Below, one piece after another: positions 24,069 to 33,149 of a stretch of 54,427 nt of DNA. A model generated the notes under the pieces. The model did no database searches, had not been told where the DNA came from, and was given only the letters and a program-made list of their open reading frames with translations. Every line of letters begins with the position of its first letter. Within the stretch, counting starts at the first letter, position 1. Source of the DNA: Kineosporia sp. A_224 (GTDB lineage: Bacteria > Actinomycetota > Actinomycetes > Actinomycetales > Kineosporiaceae); NCBI RefSeq assembly GCF_002198655.1, contig NZ_MWLN01000216.1, forward strand, positions 1 to 54,427, written 5' to 3'. Made by a program: the position numbers and the translations under genes.

Positions 24069-25514
24069 TTACCAGGTGAAGCGTTCGTCGTGGATGTGGG
24101 TGCTGGGGACGCCGGCGGTGGTGGCGGCGGTGCGGGCGGCGTCCATCCAGGTGTCTGCGCCGCAGAGGTAGACGTCGTGGTGGGCGATGTCGGGGACGAG
24201 CTGGGTGAGGGCCTGGGCGTCGGTGAGGTGCGCGGCGGTGGCGGGCAGCCAGGAGGGGGTTCCGTCCCGGCGGCGGGCGCGGGGGCCGAGGACGTAGTAG
24301 ACGCGGTGGCCGCGGGCGGCGGCGAGGGCGTCCAGCTCGTGCTTGAGGACGAGGTCACCGGTGTCGCGGGCGCGGTAGACCAGGGTGATGTCGCCGGGGG
24401 CGGCGGGGAGCTCCTCGAGCAGGGCGCGCAGTGGGGTGATGCCGATGCCGGAGGCGAGGAGGGTGACCTTGCGCCGGGTGCGGACGCCTTCGTGGAGGCG
24501 GCCGTAGGGCCCTTCGATGGCGACCCGGGTCCCGGGGCGCAGGTGCTCGAGCCGGCGGGAGTCGTCGCCGAGGTCCTTGACGGTGATCCGCAGGGTGCTG
24601 GGGGTGGGTGCGGCGGACAGGGAGTACGGGTGGGCGCGGGTCCAGCCGGGGCCGTCGAGGAAGCGCCAGCTGAAGAACTGGCCGGCGGCGACGGGGAGCC
24701 GGTGCAGGTGGCGGCCGCGCATGTGGACCGAGACGACATCGGGGCTCTCGCGGACCACGTGGGTGACCCGCAGGTCGTGGGTCAGGGTCCGGTAGACCGG
24801 CATCCCGACCCGGTAGACGAGGACGGCGGCTGCGGCGGCGGCCCACAGGGTCCACCAGTAGACGGTGGCGACGGTGCTGGAGAGGAACTCCTGGCCGGTC
24901 CAGAGCTGGTGGGGCAGGGCGAGGCCGACGCCGAGGTAGGCGTAGAGGTGGAGCAGGTGCCAGGACTCGTAGCGCAGCTTCTTGCGGGCCTTGCGGATGC
25001 TGGTGACGGTGACCAGGACGAGCAGCAGGGTGCCGGCGGCGGCCAGGAGCATGCCGGGGTAGTCGACGACGAACGACCACAGCTCGGCGACCGGGTCGGT
25101 CGAGTACTGGGCGGCGTACCCGAGGGTGATGAAGAGCAGGTGGGCGGCCATCAGGGTGAAGGAGGTGAACCCGACGAGGCGGTGCCGGCGGGCCAGCTCG
25201 TCCTGGCCGTAGGAGCGTTCCACGAGCGGGATCCGGGCCATCAGGAGCACCTGCACCAGCAGCAGGTCCGCCGAGACCAGCCCGGTGAGGCGGCCGATGC
25301 TGGTCAGCCCGGACGCCCACCCGCCGAGGTCCTGCAGGCCGCCACCGGCCACCCACAGCCCGACCACCACGAGCATGCTCGCCCAGGTCGACGACCCGAC
25401 CAGGTCACGCCACCACGCCGGCACCCGCACGGACCTCCACGTCGGCACGACGGCCGCGGGCCTGTACCGGGGGTCACCGGTACCGAGCGGCCGCCGGTCA
25501 GCGGTCATGGTCAT
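24069..25514 (-). CDS. Ferric-reductase-like transmembrane flavoprotein
   Basis: 481 aa. The N-terminal half has about six helices with His residues placed for two b hemes (RRHRLVGFTSFTLMAAHLLF and SWHLLHLYAYLGVGLALPHQ), the FRE/NOX-type membrane domain. The C-terminal half is a ferredoxin-NADP reductase module: FAD site HPYSLSAAP (RxYS-like), then VTLLASGIGITPLRALLEEL for NAD(P)H and the terminal YLCGADTWMDAA. It moves electrons from cytosolic NAD(P)H across the membrane, presumably to the flavinylated protein encoded next. It is the first gene of the three-gene operon. Confidence 0.9.
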   Translation of the reverse strand: MTMTADRRPLGTGDPRYRPAAVVPTWRSVRVPAWWRDLVGSSTWASMLVVVGLWVAGGGLQDLGGWASGLTSIGRLTGLVSADLLLVQVLLMARIPLVERSYGQDELARRHRLVGFTSFTLMAAHLLFITLGYAAQYSTDPVAELWSFVVDYPGMLLAAAGTLLLVLVTVTSIRKARKKLRYESWHLLHLYAYLGVGLALPHQLWTGQEFLSSTVATVYWWTLWAAAAAAVLVYRVGMPVYRTLTHDLRVTHVVRESPDVVSVHMRGRHLHRLPVAAGQFFSWRFLDGPGWTRAHPYSLSAAPTPSTLRITVKDLGDDSRRLEHLRPGTRVAIEGPYGRLHEGVRTRRKVTLLASGIGITPLRALLEELPAAPGDITLVYRARDTGDLVLKHELDALAAARGHRVYYVLGPRARRRDGTPSWLPATAAHLTDAQALTQLVPDIAHHDVYLCGADTWMDAARTAATTAGVPSTHIHDERFTW

Positions 25515-25584
25515 CGTCAGGCTCCTGGAGGCATGGCGTGCGGCCGCCGGGTGCGGCTGCTTCCTGAGATCAACCGTGGGGCCC

Positions 25585-25599
25585 GAACCTGAGAGGTTC
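25585..25599. promoter_or_regulatory. Palindrome upstream of the flavin redox operon
   Basis: GAACCT and AGGTTC flank GAG, a perfect 6+3+6 palindrome 71 nt upstream of the ferric-reductase-like start. A -10-like GATAGGT (minus strand) lies just further upstream near 25610, which would put the palindrome in the 5' leader. It could be an operator or a small hairpin. Confidence 0.35.
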
Positions 25600-25665
25600 C
25601 TGTGGGGGACCTATCCGCCAGGTTGTCGTGCGGCGTCGCGGCCTGTGATCCGCGGCACAGGGCCG

Positions 25666-26034
25666 TCAGGACGTCGACGCCAGCGGCCGCCGGCGCGCGA
25701 GCGACACGATCCCGGCCGCGCCGAGGACGACGCCCTCGTCCCGCAGGACGAGGTCGGCGCCGTGCGCGAGCAGCACGACCACGTCAGCCGTCGACGCCCG
25801 CGCCGGCAGCGTCGCGAGGACCGCCGCAGCGGGGAAGCGCGCCCGTACCGCGTCGACGGTCGGGGCGTCGGCGCTGCTCACCCACACGACGTCCGGGACG
25901 TCGTGCGACACCAGGGCCTCGGCGAGCGGCGCCTCGTGCACGTCGGCCCCGCCCGGCAGCGCTGCCGAGAGGGCGTCGCCGAGCGTCGGCTGCGCCGAGA
26001 ACGCCCGGACGACGTGGAGCACATGGGTGGTCAT
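25666..26034 (-). CDS. Hypothetical protein, possibly a degenerate receiver domain
   Basis: 122 aa from ATG 26034 (MTTHVLHVVRAFSAQPTLGD). It alternates hydrophobic strands and helices (DVVWVSSADAPTVDAVRARFPAAAVLATLPA...VVVLLAHGADLVLRDEG), like a response-regulator receiver. The acidic pocket and phospho-acceptor Asp are not apparent, and the GADLVLRDEG segment resembles the K-P loop region without Lys. It is followed by a short basic tail. No DNA-binding domain is present. It is a single gene between the XPB helicase and the redox operon. The fold suggestion is weak. Confidence 0.55.
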   Translation of the reverse strand: MTTHVLHVVRAFSAQPTLGDALSAALPGGADVHEAPLAEALVSHDVPDVVWVSSADAPTVDAVRARFPAAAVLATLPARASTADVVVLLAHGADLVLRDEGVVLGAAGIVSLARRRPLASTS

Positions 26035-26111
26035 GCCCCGACTGTCCCGCGACCGGCTCGGAACCCGATGACCACTACCTGTGAGTCGTCTGGGCGCCGG
26101 CCGGCCCACAG

Positions 26112-27755
26112 TCAGGCCTGGAGGACGTCGTCCGCGTCGACGATCCGGTAGGCGTAGCCCTGCTCGGCGAGGAAGCGCTGCCGGTGCGCCGCGAAGTCCT
26201 GGTCGAGGGTGTCGCGGGCGACGATCGCGTAGAACCGCGCCGAGCGGCCGTCCGCCTTCGGGCGCAGCACCCGGCCGAGGCGCTGGGCCTCCTCCTGGCG
26301 GGACCCGAACGACCCGGAGACCTGGATGGCGACCGAGGCCTCCGGCAGGTCGATGGAGAAGTTCGCGACCTTGCTCACGACGAGGACCGTGATCTCGCCC
26401 TGGCGGAACGCCTCGAAGAGTCGCTGCCGCTCCTTGACGGTCGTGTCGCCCTTGAGGACGGGGCAGTCGAGCCGCTCCCCGAGGTCGTCGAGCTGGTCGA
26501 GGTACTGGCCGATGACGAGCGTCGGCTCGCCCTTGTGCTGGGCGACGAGCTTCTCGACGACCTTCGACTTCTGCTCGGCGGTCGAGCACAGCCGGTAGCG
26601 CTCCTCGGGCTCGGCCGTCGCGTAGAGCAGCCGGTCCCGCTCCGGGAGGGTCACCCGGACCTCGACGCAGTCGGCCGGGGCGATGTAGCCCTGGGCCTCG
26701 ATGTCCTTCCACGGGGCGTCGTACCGCTTGGGCCCGATGAGGGAGAAGACGTCGCCCTCACGGCCGTCCTCACGGACGAGCGTCGCGGTGAGGCCGAGCC
26801 GGCGGCGGGCCTGCAGGTCGGCCGTCATCCGGAAGATCGGCGCCGGGAGCAGGTGCACCTCGTCGTAGACGACGAGGCCCCAGTCGCGGGCGTCGAAGAC
26901 CTCGAGGTGGCTGTAGACGCCCTTCCGCTTGGTCGTCATGACCTGGTAGGTCGCGATCGTCACGGGGCGGATCTCCTTGCGGGACCCGGAGTACTCGCCG
27001 ATCTCCTCCTCGGTGAGCGAGGTCCGCTTGAGCAGCTCGTCGCGCCACTGCCGGGCCGACACGGTGTTCGTCACGAGGATGAGCGTCGTCGCGCGGGCCT
27101 TCGCCATCGCCGCGGCACCGACGATCGTCTTGCCGGCACCGCAGGGGAGCACGACGACGCCCGAGCCGCCGTGCCAGAAGTTGTCGACGGCCTGGCGCTG
27201 GTAGTCGCGCAGCACCCAGCCGTCCTCGGCGAGGTCGATCGCGTGCGCCTCGCCGTCCACGTAGCCGGCGAAGTCCTCGGCGGGCCAGCCGAGCTTGAGG
27301 AGCACCTGCTTGAGGTGCCCGCGCTCGCTCGGGTGGACGGCGACGTGCTCACGGTCGATCCGGGCGCCGACGAGCGGGATGACCTTCTTGCTCCGGAGCA
27401 CCTCCTCGAGCACGGGCAGGTCGATCGCGTGGAGGACGAGCCCGTGGGTCGGGTGCTTGAGCAGCTGGAGGCGCCCGTAGCGGGCCATCGTCTCGGCGAC
27501 GTCGACGAGCAGCGCGTGCGGCACGGGGTAGCGCGAGTGCTCCAGGAGGACGTCGACGACCTGCTCGGCGTCGTGCCCCGCGGCCCGGGCGTTCCACAGG
27601 CCCAGCGGGGTGAGCCGGTAGGTGTGCACGTGCTCCGGGGCGCGCTCGAGCTCCGCGAACGGGGCGATCGCCTGGCGGCAGGCGTCGGCCGCGGGGTGGT
27701 CCACCTCGAGGAGCAGGGTCTTGTCGGACTGGACGATGAGCGGTCCGTCGGTCAC
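26112..27755 (-). CDS. Bacterial XPB/ERCC3-like DNA repair helicase
   Basis: 547 aa from GTG 27755, with GGAAGG 6 nt upstream. The N-terminal XPB-specific domain (GPLIVQSDKTLLLEVDHPAADACRQAI) is followed by superfamily II core motifs: RDYQRQAVDNF (Q-like), LPCGAGKTIVGA (Walker A), TNTVSARQW (Ia), YDEVHLLPA (DEVH box), LGLTATLVREDGRE (III) and the C-terminal SKVANFSIDLPEASVAIQVSG with QRLGRVLRPK (VI). The RED motif of XPB is present (VREDGRE). It is a 3'-5' helicase family thought to act in repair. Mycobacterial homologues adjoin the helicase-associated gene found here at 30290. Confidence 0.93.
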   Translation of the reverse strand: MTDGPLIVQSDKTLLLEVDHPAADACRQAIAPFAELERAPEHVHTYRLTPLGLWNARAAGHDAEQVVDVLLEHSRYPVPHALLVDVAETMARYGRLQLLKHPTHGLVLHAIDLPVLEEVLRSKKVIPLVGARIDREHVAVHPSERGHLKQVLLKLGWPAEDFAGYVDGEAHAIDLAEDGWVLRDYQRQAVDNFWHGGSGVVVLPCGAGKTIVGAAAMAKARATTLILVTNTVSARQWRDELLKRTSLTEEEIGEYSGSRKEIRPVTIATYQVMTTKRKGVYSHLEVFDARDWGLVVYDEVHLLPAPIFRMTADLQARRRLGLTATLVREDGREGDVFSLIGPKRYDAPWKDIEAQGYIAPADCVEVRVTLPERDRLLYATAEPEERYRLCSTAEQKSKVVEKLVAQHKGEPTLVIGQYLDQLDDLGERLDCPVLKGDTTVKERQRLFEAFRQGEITVLVVSKVANFSIDLPEASVAIQVSGSFGSRQEEAQRLGRVLRPKADGRSARFYAIVARDTLDQDFAAHRQRFLAEQGYAYRIVDADDVLQA

Positions 27756-27912
27756 GTGGTGCCTTCCGTGGGGGGACGTCCGGTGCCAACGTCGGCCGGG
27801 GGCGTCTGCTTCCACCCAGGGTAGGAGTCCCGTGGCCCGCTCAAGTTCACCCGGGCGCAGGCCGACCACCTGATCGTGAACGCGCAGGCCGGGACGGCGA
27901 CGGAGGTGGCAG

Positions 27913-28959
27913 GTGCAGGAGCCTGACCACAGCCGGCTCGTCATCATCGGCGGCGGCCCGGCCGGGTACACCGCGGCGCTCTACGCGGCCCGCGCGGGCC
28001 TCGAGCCGATCTGCATCGAGGGCTTCGAGGCCGGTGGCCAGATCGCCAAGTCCGCCCGGGTGGAGAACTTCCCGGGCGCACCGGGCATCACGGGCGCCGA
28101 CCTGTCCTGGCGGATCCGCGAGCAGGCCGAGGAGTTCGGCACCCGGATCGTCGTCGACGACGTCATCGACGTCGACTTCTCCCGGCGGCCCTTCGTCGTC
28201 GTCGCCGCCGGTGGGCTGTTCACCGGGGACGCCGTCATCGTCGCGACCGGCTCCAAGCCCCGCTCCCTGGGCCTGCCCGGGGAGAACGACCTCGTCGGGC
28301 GCGGCGTGGCCTACTGCGCGATCTGCGACGGCGCCTTCTACGAGGGGCAGGACGTCGTCGTCGTGGGCGGCGGCAACGCGGCGCTCAGCGAGGCCCTGCA
28401 GCTCGCCCGGATCGCCGCGAAGGTCACGCTCGTGCACCGGCGCTGGCAGTTCCGCGCCGAGTCGATCGTCGAGGACGCCGTCCGCAACGAGGAGCGGATC
28501 GACATCGTCCTGCCGACCGTCGTCGACGAGCTCGTCACCGACGAGACCGAGTGCCTCAGCGCCGTGACGCTGCGCCACCTCACGACCGGCGACCGCGCCC
28601 GGCTCGACGTCCACGGGCTCTTCGTCGCCGTCGGGCACGAGCCGGCGAGCGCGCTCTTCGCTCCCTACCTCAAGACCCACAGCGGGCACATCGTCACGAC
28701 CCCGGGCGGGACGGCGACGTCCGTCCAGGGTGTCTTCGCCGCCGGGGACGTCGTCGACGCCCGGTACCGGCAGGCCATCACCGCGGCCGCCTCCGGCTGC
28801 ATGGCGGCCCTCGACGCCGAGCGGTGGCTCTCCACGAGCGAGGCGGCCGACGCGGCCGCCGAGGGCGGCCTCACGAGCGCCCCCCCAGACCACAGTGACC
28901 CGGAGTCTGCCGCGGTCCCTGCACCCCGCCCCGTTCCCTCCCAGGAGACGCGATGCTGA
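27913..28959 (+). CDS. trxB: Thioredoxin reductase-like flavoprotein
   Basis: 348 aa starting at GTG 27913. FAD is bound by VIIGGGPAGYTAALYAARAG near the N-terminus and by the C-terminal VFAAGDVVDARYRQAITAAASG. NADPH is bound by VVVGGGNAALSEAL. The redox-active pair is Cys135-Ala-Ile-Cys138; most thioredoxin reductases have CATC, so this is a mild variant. An extra tail of about 40 residues after the usual end is low-complexity. It overlaps the peroxiredoxin gene by 7 nt, so it likely reduces that enzyme or the glutaredoxin that follows. Confidence 0.9.
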   Translation: MQEPDHSRLVIIGGGPAGYTAALYAARAGLEPICIEGFEAGGQIAKSARVENFPGAPGITGADLSWRIREQAEEFGTRIVVDDVIDVDFSRRPFVVVAAGGLFTGDAVIVATGSKPRSLGLPGENDLVGRGVAYCAICDGAFYEGQDVVVVGGGNAALSEALQLARIAAKVTLVHRRWQFRAESIVEDAVRNEERIDIVLPTVVDELVTDETECLSAVTLRHLTTGDRARLDVHGLFVAVGHEPASALFAPYLKTHSGHIVTTPGGTATSVQGVFAAGDVVDARYRQAITAAASGCMAALDAERWLSTSEAADAAAEGGLTSAPPDHSDPESAAVPAPRPVPSQETRC

Positions 28960-29498
28960 TCGGCCGGCCGGCACCGGACTTCCGGATGCTCACCACCAAG
29001 GACCCCAACACCCTCGAGCACGAGGCGACCCTGGCCGACTACCAGGGGCGCTGGCTGCTGCTGTTCTTCTACCCGTCGGACTTCACGTTCGTCTGCCCGA
29101 CGGAGATGCTCGCGCTCAACGCCGCGCTCCCGGAGTTCGCCGACCTCGGCTGCGACGTCCTCGGGGTCAGCACCGACGGCGTCTTCGCGCACATCGCGTG
29201 GATGGAGTTCCACATCGGGACGCTCGACTACCCGCTCGCGAGCGACCGGTCGCAGGCCGTGTCCCGCGCGTACGGCGTCCTCGACGAGAACGGCTGCGCG
29301 GCCCGCGCGGTGTTCCTCGTCGACCCCGAGGGGGTCGTCCGCTTCGAGACCGTCTACGACGACCGGGTCGGCCGCAGCATCGACGAGATCCTGCGCGTCC
29401 TGCAGTCGCTCCACAAGCCCGGGCGGACCTTCGCCCAGTACACCTCGCCGCCCCGGCCCCGGAACGCCGACTGCAACCCGGCCCTCACGACCGCCTGA
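28953..29498 (+). CDS. ahpC: AhpC/TSA family 2-Cys peroxiredoxin
   Basis: 181 aa. The peroxidatic centre is FTFVCPTE with Cys48 and the supporting Pro and Thr; the resolving Cys174 lies in the C-terminal NADCNPAL. It reduces hydroperoxides, with electrons from the TrxB-like protein or the glutaredoxin in the same operon. The SD GGAGA precedes the ATG, which lies inside the last codons of trxB. An additional Cys in DENGCAARAVFLVDPEG is unusual but not catalytic in the family. Confidence 0.92.
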   Translation: MLIGRPAPDFRMLTTKDPNTLEHEATLADYQGRWLLLFFYPSDFTFVCPTEMLALNAALPEFADLGCDVLGVSTDGVFAHIAWMEFHIGTLDYPLASDRSQAVSRAYGVLDENGCAARAVFLVDPEGVVRFETVYDDRVGRSIDEILRVLQSLHKPGRTFAQYTSPPRPRNADCNPALTTA

Positions 29499-29537
29499 CC
29501 CCGCCCGCCTCCGCCCCCCCCTGCAAGGAGACCGACC

Positions 29538-29765
29538 ATGTCCACCGTCGTGCTGTACTCGGCGACCGGGTGCCCGCTGTGCGCCCGGTACCGACAGATC
29601 CTCGAGGACAAGAGCATCGCGTACACCGAGCTCAACACGACCGACGACCCGAGCCTGCTCGGGGAGCTGGCGAAGAAGGGCATCCGGATGGTGCCGACGG
29701 TGTTCGTCGGTGACAAGTTCGTCGCGGGCTTCCGACCGTCCAGCCTGCTCGAGCTGCTCAGGTAG
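29538..29765 (+). CDS. Glutaredoxin-like protein with CPLC motif
   Basis: 75 aa, a single thioredoxin-fold domain. The active site is Cys12-Pro-Leu-Cys15 (SATGCPLCARYRQIL); VPTVFVGDKFVAGF supplies the cis-Pro loop. It is close in size to NrdH or mycoredoxin, but the motif differs from CPYC and CVQC. AAGGAG precedes the ATG. As third gene after trxB and ahpC it probably relays electrons to the peroxiredoxin. Its stop abuts the stop of the next gene on the opposite strand with no gap. Confidence 0.85.
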   Translation: MSTVVLYSATGCPLCARYRQILEDKSIAYTELNTTDDPSLLGELAKKGIRMVPTVFVGDKFVAGFRPSSLLELLR

Positions 29766-30230
29766 TCAGCCGCCGGTCCCCATGGAGACCGCGACGACGA
29801 CGGCGACCGCGAGCACGATGAACGCGGACACGCCTCCGAGCACGATCCAGCCGGTGCGGGCGAGCCGCTGCGCCTGCTGCGGGTCGGTCGCGTTCCGGCT
29901 GAGTGCGATCGCGCCGAGGATGACGGCGGGCAGGCCCGCCAGGGTGAAGTAGCAGGACGTCGTGGCGAGGGCCGACAGCACGACGAGGACGATCATCGAC
30001 GCGGGTGTGGGCCGGGGGAACGCGTAGCCGGGCGGCGGGCCGTAGCCGGGCGGGCTGCCGTAGTACGGGACCGGCGGCCCGTACTGCGGGGACGGCGCCC
30101 CGTAGGGAGCGGACGGCGGCCCGTAGGGAGCGGACGGCGGCCCGTAGGGGCCGGGCGGTGGCCCGGACGCGGGCGGCGGCGACCCGTACGGCGGAACCCC
30201 GTGCGGCTCGCCCGCAGACTCCCCAGCCAT
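29766..30230 (-). CDS. Proline-rich DUF4190-like membrane protein
   Basis: 154 aa from ATG 30230 (MAGESAGEPHGVPPYG). The first 70 residues are Pro/Gly/Tyr-rich with tandem PYGPPSA units, encoded by a ~21-bp DNA repeat near 30090-30150. Two membrane helices follow: SMIVLVVLSALATTSCYFTLAGLPAVILGAIALSRNA, then TGWIVLGGVSAFIVLAVAVVVAV. This is the DUF4190 layout. The role is unknown; such proteins are common in actinobacterial envelopes. It ends exactly where the convergent glutaredoxin gene ends. Confidence 0.8.
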   Translation of the reverse strand: MAGESAGEPHGVPPYGSPPPASGPPPGPYGPPSAPYGPPSAPYGAPSPQYGPPVPYYGSPPGYGPPPGYAFPRPTPASMIVLVVLSALATTSCYFTLAGLPAVILGAIALSRNATDPQQAQRLARTGWIVLGGVSAFIVLAVAVVVAVSMGTGG

Positions 30231-30289
30231 GACCGTGCCCCCCTCGTGCCGACGCCCGGACCCTAGCGGAGCGGGCGGGCGGGCCGCCG

Positions 30290-32594
30290 TCAGGCGGGTG
30301 CGACGCCGAACACCCGGTGCACGGAGAGCGTGCGGACCTGCTCGGCGCCGCGGTCGAAGACCTCGATCCGGCCGGCGTCGACGCGCAGCGGGTCGACGAG
30401 GCGCCGGGAGGCGGTGCCGCCGGCGTCCGCGACGCCGATCCACAGCGGCCTGCGGTCGGCGGCGGCGTCCCGCAGGATCGCGAGCACCCCGGCCGGGTCC
30501 ATCGGCGCGAGCTCCGGGCCCTCGCCGATGTCGGAGCGGATCGTGGCGCGCGCCGTCCGGGCTCTCGGCGGCGGGCGCCAGGCCCATCGAGCGCAGCACC
30601 TGCAGCACCGTGTCCGGGCCGGCCTGGGCCGAGACGACGGTCGGCGCCAGCCGGCGCAGCCGCAGCGTCGAGGCCCGCTTGTCGGCGAGCACCTCCGACA
30701 GCGCCGCCTCGTCGTCGCAGCGGATGTACGAGCCCGCCGCTCCGACCCGGACCCGGCCGTGCCGCCGGGCGGTGTCCGTGACGAGGTACTCCAGCGGCTG
30801 CGGCACCGGGGTCCGGCTCCAGGCGGTGAGCCCGCTGAGCATGTCGTCGCCGGTGCGGCCGGCGTCCAGGGCCCGGCGCACGGAGGCCGGCGTGAACCGG
30901 TAGACGGTGGCACCCCCGCGGCTCTCGACGTCCGCCATGAGCGCGAGGTCGCGGGCGAGCCCCGGCTCGAGCGGGCCGGGGGCGACGGCGGTGAGGTCCG
31001 CCTGCAGCAGGACGTGGTCGACCGGCTCGGGCAGGACGGCGGCCAGCGCGTCGGCCGCCGCGGCGAGCGCGTCGGCGCTGTCGAGCGCCGGCCAGCCGCC
31101 CGGACCCGTTGCGGCGGAGGCGGTCTGGGCGTCCGGCGGGCCGAGCAGGGCACGACCGTGGTCGGCGAGCGCGCCGGCCCCGGTGACGCCGAGCCAGGCC
31201 GCCTCGACGAGCGCCCGGTCGACGAGCAGCGACCGCATCCGGCCGGTCCGGCGCGGGGCCGCGGTGTCGACGCGCGCGTGCACCGACGCGGGGTCGACGA
31301 CGGCCGCGGCGTCCGACGCCGACGCCTTCGCCTCGCCGAGCGTGCGCAGGACGAGGGCCCGCACCTCCGGTGCCGAGGCGCGCTCGACGGTGGGGGACAG
31401 GGCCGTGCGGACGGCGTCCCGCTCGTCGCGCGTGCCGACCAGGCCCGGGCAGCGCGTCGTCGTGAGCCACGCTCCGGCGAGCACCGCCCAGCGGTCGGGC
31501 ACCTCGAGCGCGAGCCAGCCGTCGAACGCGGGGGTCGGCGCGAAGTGCGGGTCGGCCTCGCCGTCGTCGGCGACGAGCCCCGCGGCGTAGGCGACCTCGA
31601 CGACGAGTGCCGCGGTGGCGTCGTCCACCTCGAGCGCCTGGGCGGTCCGGCGCTGCTCGCGGACGCCGAGCCCGCCGGAGCGCAGCACGGGCGGCGGCGT
31701 CGTGCCCCACAGCTCACCGAGCGCCTCGACGAGCCGGGCGGCCTCCGCGGCGGCCCCGGCGGCCGTCCCGCGGACCGCGGCCTTCGAGCGGTCCCGGACC
31801 GTCAGGGCGGGCGGGCCGGTCACCGTGGTCCGGTGCACCTTCCCGCCGCGCAGCACGAGGCCGACCTCGCGGGGCAGGACGACGTGGCCGGCGTCCGCGA
31901 CCGCGAGCAGGCCGTGCGCGAGGAGCCACTCGACCGGGCCGGTCGCGCTCGCCCGCCGGACGGCGCGGTCGGCGTCCGGGAGCGCGCCGACGGGCGGCCC
32001 CCAGACGAGCCGGTCCAGGACGGTCCGGACGCCGTCCGGGGCACCGGCGAGCAGGGCGTCGAGGGCGTCCGCGGTGCCGAGGTGCTCGGCGAGGCGGGTG
32101 AGCGCGGTCTCCGGATCGCCGGTCGCGGGCAGCCCGAGGTCCTCGAGGAGCTCGGCCAGGCGTGCGGGGCTCCGGCGGCCGAGCGCCTCCGCGAGCGGCG
32201 GGCCGAGGCCCGCGGGGTGGGCGCCGAGCACGTCCCGCGCCGTCCGGACCAGGCGCAGGGCGCGTGGGGTGCCCCAGACGAGGGCGAGGTCGCGCAGGTC
32301 GTCGAGGACGTCCCCGGCCGGCGCGCCCCAGCGCCGGCTCACCTCGCCGGTCGTCGTCGGCTCGGGCAGCACCGCGAGCACCTCGACGACCTGGAGCGCA
32401 GGTGCGGGGAGCCCGTCGAGAACCCGCTGGACGCTCGCGCGGCTCGTCGCCCGGGCGCCGAGGGTCGTCAGGTCGGCCGGCAGCGGGACGCCGAGGTCGG
32501 GACGGCGCGCCAGGAGCCGCGCGAGCGCGCCGTCGTCCCGCCGGCGCAGGTCGTCGGCCAGGCTGCGCGGTGCGTCACGGCGGGCGGGGGGCAT
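30290..32594 (-). pseudogene. Helicase-associated/WYL-like domain protein, frameshifted
   Basis: From ATG 32594 (MPPARRDAPRSLADDLRR) the frame reads about 680 residues of a helicase-associated protein (the family next to XPB in mycobacteria), with winged-helix-like repeats and DHVLLQADLTAVAPGPL. Near 30550, in an alternating GC tract, the frame breaks. The expected C-terminus (IRSDIGEGPELAPMDPAGVL... and the WYL-like SRRLVDPLRVDAGRIEVFD) continues in the next frame to 30290. One extra base, or loss of a GC pair, explains it. Read as it stands, the frame runs on into the DUF4190 gene. Either a true mutation or a sequencing error. Confidence 0.75.
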
Positions 32595-32638
32595 CCGTAC
32601 AACGGTACGCGGTCGGGGTGCGGGCGGCCGGGCGGGTC

Positions 32639-32673
32639 GGTGCGGCGGGGCGTCGACGACGGCCCGCCGCACC
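32639..32673 (-). terminator. Hairpin after the secreted protein gene
   Basis: GGTGCGGCGGG (32639-32649) and CCCGCCGCACC (32663-32673) form an 11-bp perfect stem, 14 nt beyond the stop at 32688 on the minus strand. Confidence 0.65.
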
Positions 32674-32687
32674 GGTGGACCGGCCGG

Positions 32688-33149
32688 TCAGCCGGTCGCC
32701 GCGATGTACGTGCCCGCAGCCCCGTTGGGGTGGAGCAGGACGACGGGCGCGACGCACGGCTGCGGCACGTCCACGGTCGCGCGGATGTCCGCGTCCCCGG
32801 CGGTGTCGAACGGGACCGCGACGGTGAGCGCGCCGTCCTTGCCGTTGCACACGAGGCTCGCGGCGAGCGCCGGCACCGGGTTGGGCACGGCGTTGCCCGG
32901 GATGACGAGGCCCCGGACCTTCGCCACGAGCAGACCGTCACGGGTCACGACGACCTTGCTCTCGCTGCCGGCGACCCAGGGCCGGCCGCCGGGGTTGACG
33001 GTGAACAGGGCCGGCCCGCCCGCAGCGGGCGGGGTCGACCCGGCGACGCCGGAGCGAAGCAGCAGACCGGCGCCGTCGTCGCCGGCGCTGGCCGGGGAGA
33101 CCGCGAACGCGGCGGAGGCGGCGAGCAGCGCGACGGCCGCGCCGCCCAC
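32688..33149 (-). CDS. Secreted hypothetical protein, start region frame-broken
   Basis: 153 aa if begun at the GTG at 33149. A hydrophobic signal core (AAVALLAASAAFAVSPASA) leads to a secreted domain of about 130 residues with two Cys (SLVCNGKDG, QPCVAPVV) that may form a disulfide. There is no basic n-region in this frame. A much better start, ATG 33195 with GGGGAG 6 nt upstream, reads MSTHPDPSAPSSRAAG in another frame and would join the signal core if one G in GGTGGGCGG near 33145 were removed. So the annotated start is doubtful. No family is recognised. Confidence 0.6.
   Translation of the reverse strand: MGGAAVALLAASAAFAVSPASAGDDGAGLLLRSGVAGSTPPAAGGPALFTVNPGGRPWVAGSESKVVVTRDGLLVAKVRGLVIPGNAVPNPVPALAASLVCNGKDGALTVAVPFDTAGDADIRATVDVPQPCVAPVVLLHPNGAAGTYIAATG

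Noticed and set aside
29766-32594. A single ~940-codon open frame covering the helicase-associated gene and the DUF4190 gene
   Set aside because: The middle part (about 30230-30550) is Arg/Gly/Pro-rich shadow sequence, while the real WYL-like C-terminus lies in the other frame; the fusion is an artefact of the indel.
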